Shown here in pieces: positions 17,960-27,079 of a DNA stretch of 64,000 nucleotides. How positions within the stretch are numbered: the stretch's first letter is position 1; every line of letters begins with the position of its first letter. Source of the DNA: Petrimonas sp. IBARAKI. GTDB lineage: Bacteria > Bacteroidota > Bacteroidia > Bacteroidales > Dysgonomonadaceae. Under the pieces are notes generated by a model, which had not been told where the DNA came from, did not search any database, and was given only the letters and a program-made list of their open reading frames with translations. The stretch covers positions 1,736,001-1,800,000 of the forward strand of contig AP018040.2 of the NCBI GenBank assembly GCA_002356435.2, read 5' to 3'. Both the position numbers and the translations under genes were made by a program.

Positions 17960-17967
17960 CAAAGATA
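17960..17967 (-). promoter_or_regulatory. Possible -7 box of DUF4890-like gene
   Basis: TATCTTTG on the minus strand, 63 nt before the ATG at 17897. There is no evident -33 element. Together with 18157-18164 this is all I can support in the 345-bp divergent gap 17898-18242. Confidence 0.45.
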
Positions 17968-18156
17968 AAGAAATGTTTAATCAGAAAGTGGCTGTTTAAC
18001 TATAGTTTTATTGAATTAATAGTCTAAATATCATATATTTAAATGAAAATATTAGCTGTTTGTACAGAATAATTCATCGTTTGTCGATAAAAAAAACCGG
18101 TTGGTCCATAACTTAAAGTGCATTGTGTTTTTAAGTTTTTTTTGGGAAATAATTTT

Positions 18157-18164
18157 TATCTTTG
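18157..18164 (+). promoter_or_regulatory. Possible -7 box of GH43-DUF1080 gene
   Basis: TATCTTTG on the plus strand, 79 nt before the ATG at 18243. A TTTG at 18141 is too close (12 nt) to be its -33 partner. Confidence 0.45.
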
Positions 18165-18242
18165 TAAGGGTGAATACACGATTATCATGGAGAAAAAATA
18201 CACGGATTGTGTGACGATTAGCTTTTTACCAAAATACAATCA

Positions 18243-19961
18243 ATGCAAATGGAAAAAAAAATCTTGTTCTTTAGTCTGCTATTGCTGTTTTATGCGGCAC
18301 TCAATGCTCAAAAATCGGGAAACCCTGTTTTTACCGGTTGGTATGCCGATCCTGAAGCGACGGTTTTCGGTGATAAATACTGGATTTATCCTACTTTCTC
18401 GGCTCCCTACAACCAGCAGGTATTTATGGATGCCTTTTCGTCTCCTGATCTGGTGAACTGGACAAAGCACAGCCACATTATTGATACCGTTCAAGTCAAG
18501 TGGGCAAAAAAAGCCATGTGGGCCCCTGCCATTGTGGAGAAAGACGGAAAATATTACCTTTTTTTTGCAGCCAATGATATCCAGAACAATGGAAATCATG
18601 GTGGCATAGGCATAGGCATTGCAGAGCGTCCCCAAGGCCCTTTCCGCGATTACTTGGGAAAACCGTTAATCGATCAGTTTCATAATGGGGCACAACCTAT
18701 AGACCAATTTGTGTTCAAAGATATTGACAAACAATATTATATGTTTTACGGCGGATGGAAGCACTGCAACGTTTCAAAACTTAACAGTGATTTTACCGGA
18801 TTCATCCCGTTCGACGACGGAACAATTTTCAAGGAAATCACGCCCGAAGGGTATGTAGAAGGTTCAGTTATGTTTATCCGTAACGGGAAGTATTATTTTA
18901 TGTGGTCGGAAGGCGGATGGACAGGGCCGGATTACCGGGTGGCTTATGCTATAGCCGATTCACCGTTGGGCCCCTTCGAACGTATAGGCATTGTATTGCA
19001 GCAGGACGGGCGTATTGCTAACGGAGCGGGCCATAATTCTGTCATCAATGTGCCTGGAACGGACGAGTGGTACATGGTATATCATCGTCGCCCCCTGACA
19101 GAAAAGGACGGAAATTCCCGCATGACCTGTATCGACAAAATGGAGTTCGATCCCGATGGTAAGATCCTGCCTGTAGTTATGACTAACGAAGGTGTGGATG
19201 TGCGGCCTCTGGATAAGGCTGGTTCATTTTCCGGACGGATGAATACTTCACAAAAATACATTCAGTTGTTTAATGGTGAAAACCTGGATGGATGGTACAC
19301 TTTTTTGAAGGGAAAAGGGAAAAACAGTGATCCTGATAAAGTGTTTACCGTAAAAAACGGCAACATTGTTATATCGGGCGAAGAGTTTGGTTGTATTACT
19401 ACTGATGAAGAGTTTGAAAATTATAAACTGACCGTTGAATTCAAATGGGGGGAAAGAACTTTTGCACCTCGCGCTGACCGGGCAAGAGATAGCGGTATAT
19501 TGTTGCATTCCGTTGGTGAAGACGGAGCTTCAGGAGGTACCTGGATGCATTCCATAGAAAGCCAGATTATTGAAGGAGGAACAGGAGATATCATCATCGT
19601 AGGTGATGGTACAGATAACTTTTCGGCTACAACAAACGTCAAGCCCGGTGTGCTTGAAGGAGCCTACTTTTACGATCCTGAAGGAGAAGTAAAGACTTTC
19701 GTACGCGGAAGGATCGATTGGCACAGTCGAGACCCGCAATGGGAAGATAAAAAAGGTTTTCGCGGTGCAGACGATGTGGAAAAGCCTTTAGGGCAATGGA
19801 ACCGGATAGAATGTTATGCGACAGGAAGCAATCTTCTTATCTACCTGAACGGCAAACTGGTGAATCGGATTTACAACGTGAAACCACAAAAAGGAAAAAT
19901 ACAGATTCAATCGGAAGGAGCGGAAATCTTTATCCGAAAAGTTGATCTTCAACGCCTGTAG
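18243..19961 (+). CDS. Two-domain protein: GH43 glycosidase fused to DUF1080 (3-keto-disaccharide hydrolase-like) domain
   Basis: This 572-residue exported protein has a signal peptide (residues 1-22, ending LNA). Residues about 28-330 form a GH43 five-bladed propeller. The base Asp36 in WYADPEA, the pKa-modulating Asp in PIDQFVF and the acid Glu206 in VEGSVMF are in place, so it is likely an active exo-type glycosidase. GH43 enzymes usually act on arabinosides, xylosides or galactosides. Residues about 340-572 are a DUF1080 (PF06439) jelly-roll, recognisable from QLFNGENLDGWYTF, DSGILLHS and GQWNRIECYATG near the end. That family includes 3-keto-glycoside hydrolases and lectin-like domains. 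The order GH43 then DUF1080 is unusual. The 3' end overlaps the convergent EamA gene by 32 bp. Confidence 0.85.
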   Translation: MQMEKKILFFSLLLLFYAALNAQKSGNPVFTGWYADPEATVFGDKYWIYPTFSAPYNQQVFMDAFSSPDLVNWTKHSHIIDTVQVKWAKKAMWAPAIVEKDGKYYLFFAANDIQNNGNHGGIGIGIAERPQGPFRDYLGKPLIDQFHNGAQPIDQFVFKDIDKQYYMFYGGWKHCNVSKLNSDFTGFIPFDDGTIFKEITPEGYVEGSVMFIRNGKYYFMWSEGGWTGPDYRVAYAIADSPLGPFERIGIVLQQDGRIANGAGHNSVINVPGTDEWYMVYHRRPLTEKDGNSRMTCIDKMEFDPDGKILPVVMTNEGVDVRPLDKAGSFSGRMNTSQKYIQLFNGENLDGWYTFLKGKGKNSDPDKVFTVKNGNIVISGEEFGCITTDEEFENYKLTVEFKWGERTFAPRADRARDSGILLHSVGEDGASGGTWMHSIESQIIEGGTGDIIIVGDGTDNFSATTNVKPGVLEGAYFYDPEGEVKTFVRGRIDWHSRDPQWEDKKGFRGADDVEKPLGQWNRIECYATGSNLLIYLNGKLVNRIYNVKPQKGKIQIQSEGAEIFIRKVDLQRL

Positions 19962-20856
19962 TGGTCTCTATACGAGATTTACTCTGCGTAACCAGATAGA
20001 CACCCGTGAAAACAAGCACGGTGGAAATGATTTTGTCCCATCCAAACCGGTCCATGCCGATGGCAACTGCAAGAAAAGAAGCTGCGATTGGTTGCAAATA
20101 ATTGTACATGCTGATGGTGGTAGGACGTAATGTCTTTTGTCCGATGGGGATGAGCATGTAGGTGAAAAAAGTGGCAAGTGCTACAACATAACCTATTCGT
20201 AGATATACACTTGTGTCGAATGTGGTAAAGTCGGTTTCAACAATTGCCCTATGGCTCATTGGATAAGTGAGGACGGTGGCGAACAGGAACATCCACTTCA
20301 TGGAGGTTATGGATGAATAGCGTGAAATCAGGTTTTTGAAGAGTGTCAGATAAAGTGCATAGGAGGTTACGGACAATAGAACAAGCAGATTGCCGGCTAA
20401 ACTACCGCCGGATCCATTATGCGTGCTACTCAGGATGAGGACCAATGCTCCGGAGGCACCTATAAGCACTCCAAGGGCTTTTACTAGCGTTATAGGTTCC
20501 TTGATAAAGATGGCGGCCAGCAACATCGTGATAACGGGTGACAGGGTTACCACCAACGAAGCATCGATAGGTGAGGTTTTGGACAATCCAACGATAAAAG
20601 AGGCTTGATTGATTACGATAGCAAAAACAGCGGAAGAGAAAAAAAAGAGAATATCTTTTCTTGGAACGAATTCTCTTTTAATAAAAAGTGACGCGATCCA
20701 GAACAGAACTGCCGCCCCGAACATCCGGAGAAACGTCATTAAAAACGGATCCACTATGCCGGGGGTTATGGTGCGTGCAATGGGAATATTCAAACCAAAA
20801 ACTAGGCTGGACGTAAACAACGCCAAGTGACCTTGCTGTTTGTTAAGTTTCGCCAT
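19930..20856 (-). CDS. EamA-family (DMT) transporter
   Basis: This 308-residue inner-membrane protein has ten predicted helices in two EamA repeats, of the drug/metabolite transporter superfamily. The first repeat has FGLNIPIARTITPGIVDPFLM and the second has SLAGNLLVLLSVTSYALYL and IGYVVALATFFTYMLIP. The QPIAASFLAVAIG near the end matches the conserved EamA PxxA region. Family members usually export metabolites such as amino acids; the substrate is unknown. The start abuts the DUF368 stop with no gap, so the two are cotranscribed. The 3' end overlaps the opposing GH43 gene. Confidence 0.85.
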   Translation of the reverse strand: MAKLNKQQGHLALFTSSLVFGLNIPIARTITPGIVDPFLMTFLRMFGAAVLFWIASLFIKREFVPRKDILFFFSSAVFAIVINQASFIVGLSKTSPIDASLVVTLSPVITMLLAAIFIKEPITLVKALGVLIGASGALVLILSSTHNGSGGSLAGNLLVLLSVTSYALYLTLFKNLISRYSSITSMKWMFLFATVLTYPMSHRAIVETDFTTFDTSVYLRIGYVVALATFFTYMLIPIGQKTLRPTTISMYNYLQPIAASFLAVAIGMDRFGWDKIISTVLVFTGVYLVTQSKSRIETTTGVEDQLFG

Positions 20857-21783
20857 TTAAAATATTTCCTCCCTCGGATATTTTTCTTCCAGTTTACTGA
20901 AAAGATACGATACAACCGTCCCTGCTACAAAAAGCACCAAACAGAAAAGAAGTGCTCCGGTAAAACTAAGTCCGGCTGTTGCTAATTGATCGGATTGGAA
21001 AGCAGGAAATACAACTGTCGGAAAGATTGCCAACGAAGATCCAATCACCAAACCGAGAATAAAATGATACATCCCCGGATAATATTTTTTGAAAAGATAT
21101 GCCGCAATTTTTGAGAATAGAATTACACAGAGAATAAATCCGATTACCAACGGAATAATTACTGCAAAATCAAAATCTTTGATCCCTGTAGCCATTTTAT
21201 CGTACATGCCAAAGTAAATCAGGAAATTGGAAGGGCTTAGCCCGGGAACAATCAATCCCAAACCCATCAGTAATCCCGATGCAAGCCAAGATAATATGTG
21301 TGGGTTTACTTCGGTCAGTTGCTTTCCCCCCGCAAGCATCAGCGTAAAAATTCCAACCGCAGAGAGGATAAGGACAAGAAAATCTTTGTTCTTTCGTCCC
21401 TGTTTTCCGGCAGTTTTAAATAACGACGGGAATGTCCCGGCAACAAAGCCAACAAATAAACAAACGAACTGAGCAGCATATTTTCCGAAGGCTTTTTCCA
21501 CCACTACTGCAAAAAGTACAATTCCAACCGCAGCGCCGATGGCAAAAGGCAGGAAGAACATTATATTTTTAAGGAATTTATCTTTCAGGTTAGCCAGGAA
21601 TTTTATCAGCGGATCATACATTCCCACAATTACCGCCAGTACACCTCCCGATAATCCGGGTAGAATAAAACCAATTCCTACTACAATTCCCTTGATAAGT
21701 CTTATAAACCAGTCGGTTATTGGATTTAGTCTGCGAGGCCTGGCTTCTTTTGGTGTTGTTTCTTTGATTGAATAATTGTCCAT
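20857..21783 (-). CDS. DUF368 protein, probable undecaprenyl-phosphate translocase
   Basis: This 308-residue polytopic membrane protein is of the DUF368 family. Recent work on other bacteria assigns DUF368 (PopT) a role in flipping undecaprenyl phosphate back across the membrane to recycle the wall-glycan carrier. The family signatures are clear in two related halves: GIVVGIGFILPGLSGGVLAV near residue 35 and LIVPGLSPSNFLIYFGMY near residue 180. The latter repeats the PG(L)S motif, consistent with an inverted-repeat transporter fold. It is cotranscribed with the EamA gene. On the minus strand TATTTTTG at 21808-21801 is a likely -7 box. Confidence 0.85.
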   Translation of the reverse strand: MDNYSIKETTPKEARPRRLNPITDWFIRLIKGIVVGIGFILPGLSGGVLAVIVGMYDPLIKFLANLKDKFLKNIMFFLPFAIGAAVGIVLFAVVVEKAFGKYAAQFVCLFVGFVAGTFPSLFKTAGKQGRKNKDFLVLILSAVGIFTLMLAGGKQLTEVNPHILSWLASGLLMGLGLIVPGLSPSNFLIYFGMYDKMATGIKDFDFAVIIPLVIGFILCVILFSKIAAYLFKKYYPGMYHFILGLVIGSSLAIFPTVVFPAFQSDQLATAGLSFTGALLFCLVLFVAGTVVSYLFSKLEEKYPREEIF

Positions 21784-21877
21784 ATTTTTGTTTAAAAAAA
21801 CAAAAATACAACTATTTCGTTAAGTGAAACAGGTATCCCCGACTTTAATAAACTTTTTTACCTTAACAAGACATTTT

Positions 21878-22408
21878 TCACGGTTGCAACAACGAATCGA
21901 TCGTTTTATTTAATTGAGCAAATTCCTGTTCGTTGTAAAGGCGGGTTAAATAGACTATTTTTCCGTCCTTATCTATCAGTACATTTCGTGTTACTCCGGC
22001 TTTGGCAAGTGCATACAGCCTGAAAATAGATTCGTCTTCATCCAGCGTAAGCGGATAAGTTACCTTGACTTTTTCAGCGAACTGCTGAACTTCTTCCGGA
22101 GTTTGTCCTCTGCAAACGGCAAAAAGGGTAAAGTCGGGATGCGATTTATATCTGAGATTAAACTCCCTTTCCATAAGCGGCATAATATCCTGACATACTT
22201 TGCACCAGCTGGCGGCAAATTGGATTAAAACTACTTTTCCGCGAAGTGATTTCAGTGATTGTGTGTTTCCGTCCTGATAGTGTATCTGAAAATCTGGAGC
22301 CGGATCACCTACCGCAACAATAAATCCGGTATCCCGGTTGTCAGTTTCTTCCTTCACGCATCCTGTAAAAAAGCAACACAACAAGAAAAGCATAAAAGAG
22401 TATCGCAT
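21878..22408 (-). CDS. TlpA-like thioredoxin-fold lipoprotein
   Basis: This 176-residue thiol-disulfide protein belongs to the AhpC/TSA-TlpA group. A lipoprotein signal (FFTGC, Cys near residue 17) anchors it outside the cytoplasm. The redox motif is WCKVC (CxxC, near residues 68-72), preceded by LRGKVVLIQFAAS as expected. It ends LYNEQEFAQLNKTIDSLL, as in Bacteroidota TlpA proteins. It starts 4 bp after the YiiX-like gene and shares its promoter. A role in reducing periplasmic disulfides is the family expectation. Confidence 0.88.
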   Translation of the reverse strand: MRYSFMLFLLCCFFTGCVKEETDNRDTGFIVAVGDPAPDFQIHYQDGNTQSLKSLRGKVVLIQFAASWCKVCQDIMPLMEREFNLRYKSHPDFTLFAVCRGQTPEEVQQFAEKVKVTYPLTLDEDESIFRLYALAKAGVTRNVLIDKDGKIVYLTRLYNEQEFAQLNKTIDSLLQP

Positions 22409-22412
22409 ACTG

Positions 22413-23075
22413 TCAATAATACTTGTGAACTATATCAATAATGGGCGATTTCGACATATCAACGGGATTTGTCCCTGACTTTCCTTCGGGAATTTCCAGT
22501 TGCAGTCCGGCAAAGTGTTTTTCCCAATAAGCTTCAGTTTCGCCTGTCTCCTTGTTTTTGAATGTCATAGAAACAGCAGGAAAAATCGGGTTACGTAAGG
22601 AATCTAAATACGAGAAGCGAACAAGCTCGGAACAGTAATACGCATCGTTCCCTTCTTCATAGGCGTAATCATAAGGTCTACCTAGCAGATCTCCGGCGTT
22701 TTCAACGGCAAGTGGAACAATGTATTGAAATTCAGGTTTTACCCTTCCTACTGCAATCAGGGGTCTTCCTTTTCGTTTTTCGGCTTTCTGTATGAATTCG
22801 TAAAGCAACGTCTGGATGATTCCATCCGAGGGGGTAGCTTCTATGACGTATACGTCTTTTTTATCGAATTTTACTATGCCTACATGGGAATAAGGAACTT
22901 CGTCTTTTTGCGATGTGCTTCTTTTAATGGCACTGGTCTGTTCTGATTTGTTTTTTCCGACAATAAACAGTAAATCGCCCTCTTTTAACTCATCATAGTT
23001 ATGAGTAGTGTTGCATGCCTGAAGAATAATGATTACAGACCAGGAAAGAAGGGAAAAATATTTCTTTAGAAACAT
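22413..23075 (-). CDS. YiiX/NlpC-P60-like permuted papain-fold lipoprotein
   Basis: This 220-residue lipoprotein (LQAC lipobox, Cys near residue 21) is related to the YiiX/YebB branch of NlpC/P60 cysteine hydrolases, which have a circularly permuted papain fold. The catalytic His is in YSHVGIV (near residue 64) and the Cys in AYYCSELV (near residue 149), the permuted order. The opening LKEGDLLFIVGK is the usual start of the domain. Targets in this group are thought to be amide bonds in lipids or peptidoglycan. It is first in a two-gene operon with the TlpA-like gene, behind a consensus promoter. Confidence 0.82.
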   Translation of the reverse strand: MFLKKYFSLLSWSVIIILQACNTTHNYDELKEGDLLFIVGKNKSEQTSAIKRSTSQKDEVPYSHVGIVKFDKKDVYVIEATPSDGIIQTLLYEFIQKAEKRKGRPLIAVGRVKPEFQYIVPLAVENAGDLLGRPYDYAYEEGNDAYYCSELVRFSYLDSLRNPIFPAVSMTFKNKETGETEAYWEKHFAGLQLEIPEGKSGTNPVDMSKSPIIDIVHKYY

Positions 23076-23095
23076 GTTGTTTTAGAATTAGGATA

Positions 23096-23126
23096 CAAAT
23101 ATAGAGCAATGTTACTTTTGCGCAAA
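23096..23126 (-). promoter_or_regulatory. Consensus promoter of the yiiX-tlpA operon
   Basis: On the minus strand TTTG (23126-23123), 19 nt, then TATATTTG (23103-23096), a full match to the -33/-7 consensus, with a leader of about 15 nt. It is one of the two promoters in the 368-bp gap 23076-23443. Confidence 0.8.
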
Positions 23127-23367
23127 ACCTACGCAACGGATAAAAGCAAATTATTTACAAAATCTGAATGAGTAATATTTTTTATCGGGTAATAATACAA
23201 TGGGTTATATTATTTTGGGAGGTATGGTTTTTAGTTAGTTTTATCAAAAAAATACGTTGTTTATTATTGTGAGTATCCTGCACTTGTCCAGATTTCACGG
23301 TATAAGTGTAAATGGAATAAGACTTGCTTTAAGCATCATTTAACCGCCTTAAAATCTTAATAATTTC

Positions 23368-23412
23368 GTAACAAAAAAGTAACAGTTTTGTAACATAAGA
23401 ATTGTAACTTTG
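23368..23412 (+). promoter_or_regulatory. Pho-box-like repeats and -7 box upstream of pstS
   Basis: GTAACA occurs at 23368, 23379 and 23390, exactly 11 bp apart, followed by TAACTTTG (-7 box) at 23405-23412. PhoB-type regulators bind direct repeats with an 11-bp period. The repeats occupy the place of the missing -33 element, as expected for an activator-dependent promoter. The pstS ATG is at 23444. Confidence 0.8.
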
Positions 23413-23443
23413 CCCTCACTTACAGATAGACTTTAAGGTTTTG

Positions 23444-24538
23444 ATGAAAAAGATTCTACTGTTTCCAGCCATCGTACTTGTTTTAGGTTCTTGTGTCAAT
23501 CAAAATTCACCCATTAAAGGCAACTCTGCTATATCGGGTGCCGGAGCTACTTTCCCATATCCTTTCTACAACATTGTTTTTCGCGACTATATGCGTGTGA
23601 ATCCGGGCATGACCGTGAATTACGGAGCCATTGGCAGTGGAGGCGGTATCCGGGGTTTGCGCGATAACTCCGTGGATTTTGGAGCCAGCGACGCTTTTCT
23701 TTCCGATAAGGAATTGAAATCAATGAATGCTGAAGTTGTTCATATAGCCACCTGTATGGGAGGTGTGGTGATGGCTTACACGCTTCCGGGCGTTGACAGC
23801 TTGCGGTTGACTGGCGAGTTGGTTGCTGAAATTTTTATGGGCAATATCATCCGTTGGGACGATCCGCTTATTGCTCAGGAAAATCCGGATGTAGAACTAC
23901 CCGATCTGAGAATTACACCTGTTTACCGATCCGATGGCAGCGGTACCACGTTTAATTTCTCCGATTATTTATGCGAGGTGAGTGATAAATGGAAACGCAG
24001 CATGGGAAAAGGAAAAGCCCTGAAGTGGAGTGCCGGAATAGCCGCGAAAGGGAACCCTGGAGTGGCGGGAATTGTTCAGCAAACCGAAGGGGCTATCGGT
24101 TACATCGGTTCTGAATATGCACTCACATTAAAGCTGTCTACGGCAAAACTTAAAAATAAATCCGGTAATTATGTAGATGCCACACTTGAAACTATCTCGG
24201 CTGCTGCTAACGTGGATTTACCCGATGATATGCGGGTCACGCTTACCGATTCTGCCGATCCCAATGCTTACCCAATCAGTCTGTTGACATGGATTTTGGT
24301 GTACAAAAACCAGCAATATGCAAACAGAACCGAAAAGGATGCCCGGGATTTAGTCAATTTGCTCACCTACGTGCTCTCACCCGAAGGGCAGGAAGTCGCA
24401 GCGAAAATTAATTACGCCCCCTTGTCGGAGCAGGCGTTGATAAAGACACAAAAGTTAATTTCGGAAATCCATTACGGAGGCAAGGTCCTGCAGTCTGCCA
24501 ATCCGGATCCGTTACCCTGGCAAAACGTTAAGAGATGA
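23444..24538 (+). CDS. pstS: Phosphate ABC transporter substrate-binding lipoprotein
   Basis: PstS is the high-affinity phosphate-binding protein. The 364 residues begin with a lipoprotein signal (lipobox LGSC, Cys17), so it is tethered rather than freely periplasmic. Phosphate-binding loops are visible: SGAGATFPYP, GSGGGIRGLRDNSVDFGASD, YRSDGSGTTFNF and NPGVAGIVQQTEGAIGY. I place the start at the ATG at 23444, one codon after an in-frame TTG. It is first in the pst-pho gene series, directly behind Pho-box-like repeats, which implies induction by phosphate starvation. It overlaps pstC by 4 bp. Confidence 0.95.
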   Translation: MKKILLFPAIVLVLGSCVNQNSPIKGNSAISGAGATFPYPFYNIVFRDYMRVNPGMTVNYGAIGSGGGIRGLRDNSVDFGASDAFLSDKELKSMNAEVVHIATCMGGVVMAYTLPGVDSLRLTGELVAEIFMGNIIRWDDPLIAQENPDVELPDLRITPVYRSDGSGTTFNFSDYLCEVSDKWKRSMGKGKALKWSAGIAAKGNPGVAGIVQQTEGAIGYIGSEYALTLKLSTAKLKNKSGNYVDATLETISAAANVDLPDDMRVTLTDSADPNAYPISLLTWILVYKNQQYANRTEKDARDLVNLLTYVLSPEGQEVAAKINYAPLSEQALIKTQKLISEIHYGGKVLQSANPDPLPWQNVKR

Positions 24539-25392
24539 AAGATAACTTGTTTAAAGCTATTTTGTTTACGGCTGCAGCAAGCGTCTTGCTACTTACAGCC
24601 GGAATAATTTACGCTTTGGTGGGTAGTGCTTCAGAAGCTTTCAGAGAATATGGTTTTCTCGGTTTTATTACAAATTCCGAGTGGGATCCGAGGCCGGCAA
24701 CCGAAGAGTACGGAGCGTTTTCTTTTGTTGTGGGAACACTTTTTACGGCATCGTTTGCATTATTGATCTGTCTTCTGTTCTCATTGCCTGTGGCTTTGTT
24801 CACCGGAGAATATTTCAAAGGGACTAAGATTTCCTCGTTTGTGAGTTCGGTTGTCAATTTACTTGCTGGAATTCCTTCCATTGTTTATGGTTTGTGGGGA
24901 TTTTATGCCATACGCCCGCTTGTGGTAGATTTAGGGATAAATTCTCAGGGATTCGGAGTTTTTACGGCATCAGTCGTACTGGCGATCATGATTATTCCTT
25001 ATGCCTCTTCACTGAGCGGAGAATTTTTGTCGATGGTTCCCAATAACCTGAAAGAAGGTGCTTACAGTATGGGTGCGACAAGAATGGAGGTTATTCAACA
25101 CATCAGTTTGCCAACGGCCGGCTCCGGGATTGTAGCCGCATATATCTTGGCGCTCGGTAGAGCACTGGGCGAGACTATGGCGGTAACCATGCTTATCGGG
25201 AATACCAATCATGTTCCGAAAGGGTTGGCCGATACAGGAAACACCATGGCGAGCATTATTGCCAATCAATTTGGTGAAGCTGACGGGTTGAAACTAAGTG
25301 CGTTGATCGCTATCGGGTTGTTGCTTTTTTTAATTACGGCAATTATCAATTTTATAGCAAAACTGGTAATGAAACACTTGTCGAGGGTATGA
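24535..25392 (+). CDS. pstC: Phosphate ABC transporter permease
   Basis: This 285-residue inner-membrane permease has six predicted helices. The conserved region LLAGIPSIVYGLWGFY and the ABC-interaction (EAA) loop GAYSMGATRMEVIQHISLP identify PstC. LGRALGETMAVTMLIGN follows, as in all PstC proteins. It starts with an ATGA overlap with pstS and ends with an ATGA overlap with pstA, so the subunits are coupled in translation. Confidence 0.94.
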   Translation: MKDNLFKAILFTAAASVLLLTAGIIYALVGSASEAFREYGFLGFITNSEWDPRPATEEYGAFSFVVGTLFTASFALLICLLFSLPVALFTGEYFKGTKISSFVSSVVNLLAGIPSIVYGLWGFYAIRPLVVDLGINSQGFGVFTASVVLAIMIIPYASSLSGEFLSMVPNNLKEGAYSMGATRMEVIQHISLPTAGSGIVAAYILALGRALGETMAVTMLIGNTNHVPKGLADTGNTMASIIANQFGEADGLKLSALIAIGLLLFLITAIINFIAKLVMKHLSRV

Positions 25393-26264
25393 TGGAGAGG
25401 AAACAAACAAGCATAAGGTATCGAAGCAGCAAGGACAAATTGGTGTTTGTTCTAGTCTGTGCATTGTCGGCCTTATCGATGCTGCCGTTATTCTTCATTT
25501 TGTGGGAAGTAATATCCAGGGGATACAAAAATTTCAACCTACAGCTGTTTTCTGAAGTGACACCGTCGTCGATGGATGCTATGCTATCACGTATCAACGG
25601 CGAATCCATACCCGGAGGAATCCTGAACGGAATAACCGGAACTCTGCTCATTGTTGGAGTAGCTATTCTTCTGACAATTCCGCTGGGATTGCTGATTGGG
25701 ATTTATCTTTCGGAGAACCCGCAAAAAAAATTTGCCTGGTTGGTCAGCTACCTGACTGACTTGTTGCAGGGAATGCCTTCAATTGTTATTGGAATTATCG
25801 CGTACGCATGGGTTGTGAAGCCTTTGGGCGGGTATTCTGCCCTGGCCGGAAGCGTGGCGCTGACGATAATGATGCTGCCTATGGTGGTACGTTCAACCGA
25901 AGAGACACTGAAAATGCTGCCTCGTTCCTATAAGGAAGCAGGACTGGCATTAGGTTCTTCCTACAGGAACGTGGTTTTCAAGATATTGCTTCCCTCGGGA
26001 TTCGGTGGAATTTTTACCGGGATCTTACTCGCTGTCTCCCGGGTAATGGGCGAGACTGCACCCCTGATGTTGACGGCCCTGGGGGCAACCGTGGTAAACT
26101 GGGACTTGATGGAGCCAACAAGCGCTATTCCACTTCTGATCTGGGATTTTTACAACGATCCCAACTTGGTCGATTTAATTTGGTCAACCTCATTACTGCT
26201 CCTTATCGTCATATTTCTTTTAAACTGGCTGGCAAAAATCGTAGCACGCAAATGGAAGATATAA
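25389..26264 (+). CDS. pstA: Phosphate ABC transporter permease
   Basis: This 291-residue second permease of the Pst complex has six helices. [17 protein letters not shown] and the EAA loop [23 protein letters not shown] match PstA, and [15 protein letters not shown] follows. Two start codons are possible: ATG at 25389 overlapping the pstC stop, or ATG at 25392 immediately after. They differ by one residue. The 3' end overlaps the pstB start by 13 bp. Confidence 0.94.
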   Translation: MMERKQTSIRYRSSKDKLVFVLVCALSALSMLPLFFILWEVISRGYKNFNLQLFSEVTPSSMDAMLSRINGESIPGGILNGITGTLLIVGVAILLTIPLGLLIGIYLSENPQKKFAWLVSYLTDLLQGMPSIVIGIIAYAWVVKPLGGYSALAGSVALTIMMLPMVVRSTEETLKMLPRSYKEAGLALGSSYRNVVFKILLPSGFGGIFTGILLAVSRVMGETAPLMLTALGATVVNWDLMEPTSAIPLLIWDFYNDPNLVDLIWSTSLLLLIVIFLLNWLAKIVARKWKI

Positions 26265-27034
26265 ATTATAACGGCAATAAGCCTATCCTACAATTAAAAT
26301 CGGTGTCGGTAGCATACACACCGGACAAAAAAGCAGTGAATGAAGTATCTGCAGATGTATTCCCCAATACCATCACGGCAATTATGGGGCCGTCGGGATG
26401 CGGGAAAAGCACCTTGCTGCGTGCCATTAACCGTATGCACGACTTGTATCCCAGTGTGAAGACGACGGGAGAAATTCTCCTGAAAGGGAAGAATGTACTG
26501 CAGATGAATCCAATGGAAGTGCGTCGTATGGCGGGAATGGTTTTTCAGCAGCCCAATCCGTTTCCAACAATGAGTATTTATGATAACGTATTGGCCGGTT
26601 ATTCCCTTAACGGCATACGTTTAAATAGACAGGAGAAAGACCGTATCGTGGAGCAAAGCCTTGTTTCGGTGGCACTTTGGGATGAGGTAAAAGACGTGAT
26701 GACCAAACGTGGTTCGTTCCTTTCGGGCGGACAGCAGCAACGACTGTGTATAGCCCGCACGCTGGCCTTGAAACCGGAATTGTTGTTAATGGATGAGCCT
26801 ACCTCAGCACTTGATCCGATATCAACTAACAAAATTGAAGAATTACTGTTGGATTTGAAATCGAAATACACCATCCTGATTGTTACTCACAACATGTCGC
26901 AGGCTGCACGGATTTCGGACAATTCCATGTTTATGTATCTGGGGAATTTGATTGAATACGGCAACACACGCCACATGTTTACGAAACCCCGGAATAAAAA
27001 AACCGAAGAATACCTGACCGGTGTATTCGGATAG
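26252..27034 (+). CDS. pstB: Phosphate ABC transporter ATP-binding protein
   Basis: This 260-residue ATPase energises phosphate import. Walker A is GPSGCGKST, the signature is [16 protein letters not shown], and Walker [14 protein letters not shown] is followed by the H-loop His in [12 protein letters not shown] use the ATG at 26252, which gives the usual PstB N-terminus ([17 protein letters not shown]). The upstream in-frame ATG at 26180 would add 24 residues encoded within pstA. The C-terminal [20 protein letters not shown] is characteristic of PstB. Confidence 0.96.
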   Translation: MEDINYNGNKPILQLKSVSVAYTPDKKAVNEVSADVFPNTITAIMGPSGCGKSTLLRAINRMHDLYPSVKTTGEILLKGKNVLQMNPMEVRRMAGMVFQQPNPFPTMSIYDNVLAGYSLNGIRLNRQEKDRIVEQSLVSVALWDEVKDVMTKRGSFLSGGQQQRLCIARTLALKPELLLMDEPTSALDPISTNKIEELLLDLKSKYTILIVTHNMSQAARISDNSMFMYLGNLIEYGNTRHMFTKPRNKKTEEYLTGVFG

Positions 27035-27039
27035 TTGGT

Positions 27040-27047
27040 TATCTTTG
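27040..27047 (+). promoter_or_regulatory. Possible internal -7 box before phoU
   Basis: TATCTTTG in the 45-bp gap between pstB and phoU fits the -7 consensus. No matching -33 is seen. If active, it would let phoU and the two-component genes be expressed apart from the phosphate-induced pst genes. Confidence 0.4.
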
Positions 27048-27079
27048 TATGTGAAATCAATTTTCTAATAACTGCAATC

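Noticed and set aside
18141-18164. TTTG at 18141 as -33 element for the GH43 gene
   Set aside because: The spacing to TATCTTTG is only 12 nt, far below the usual 17-23.
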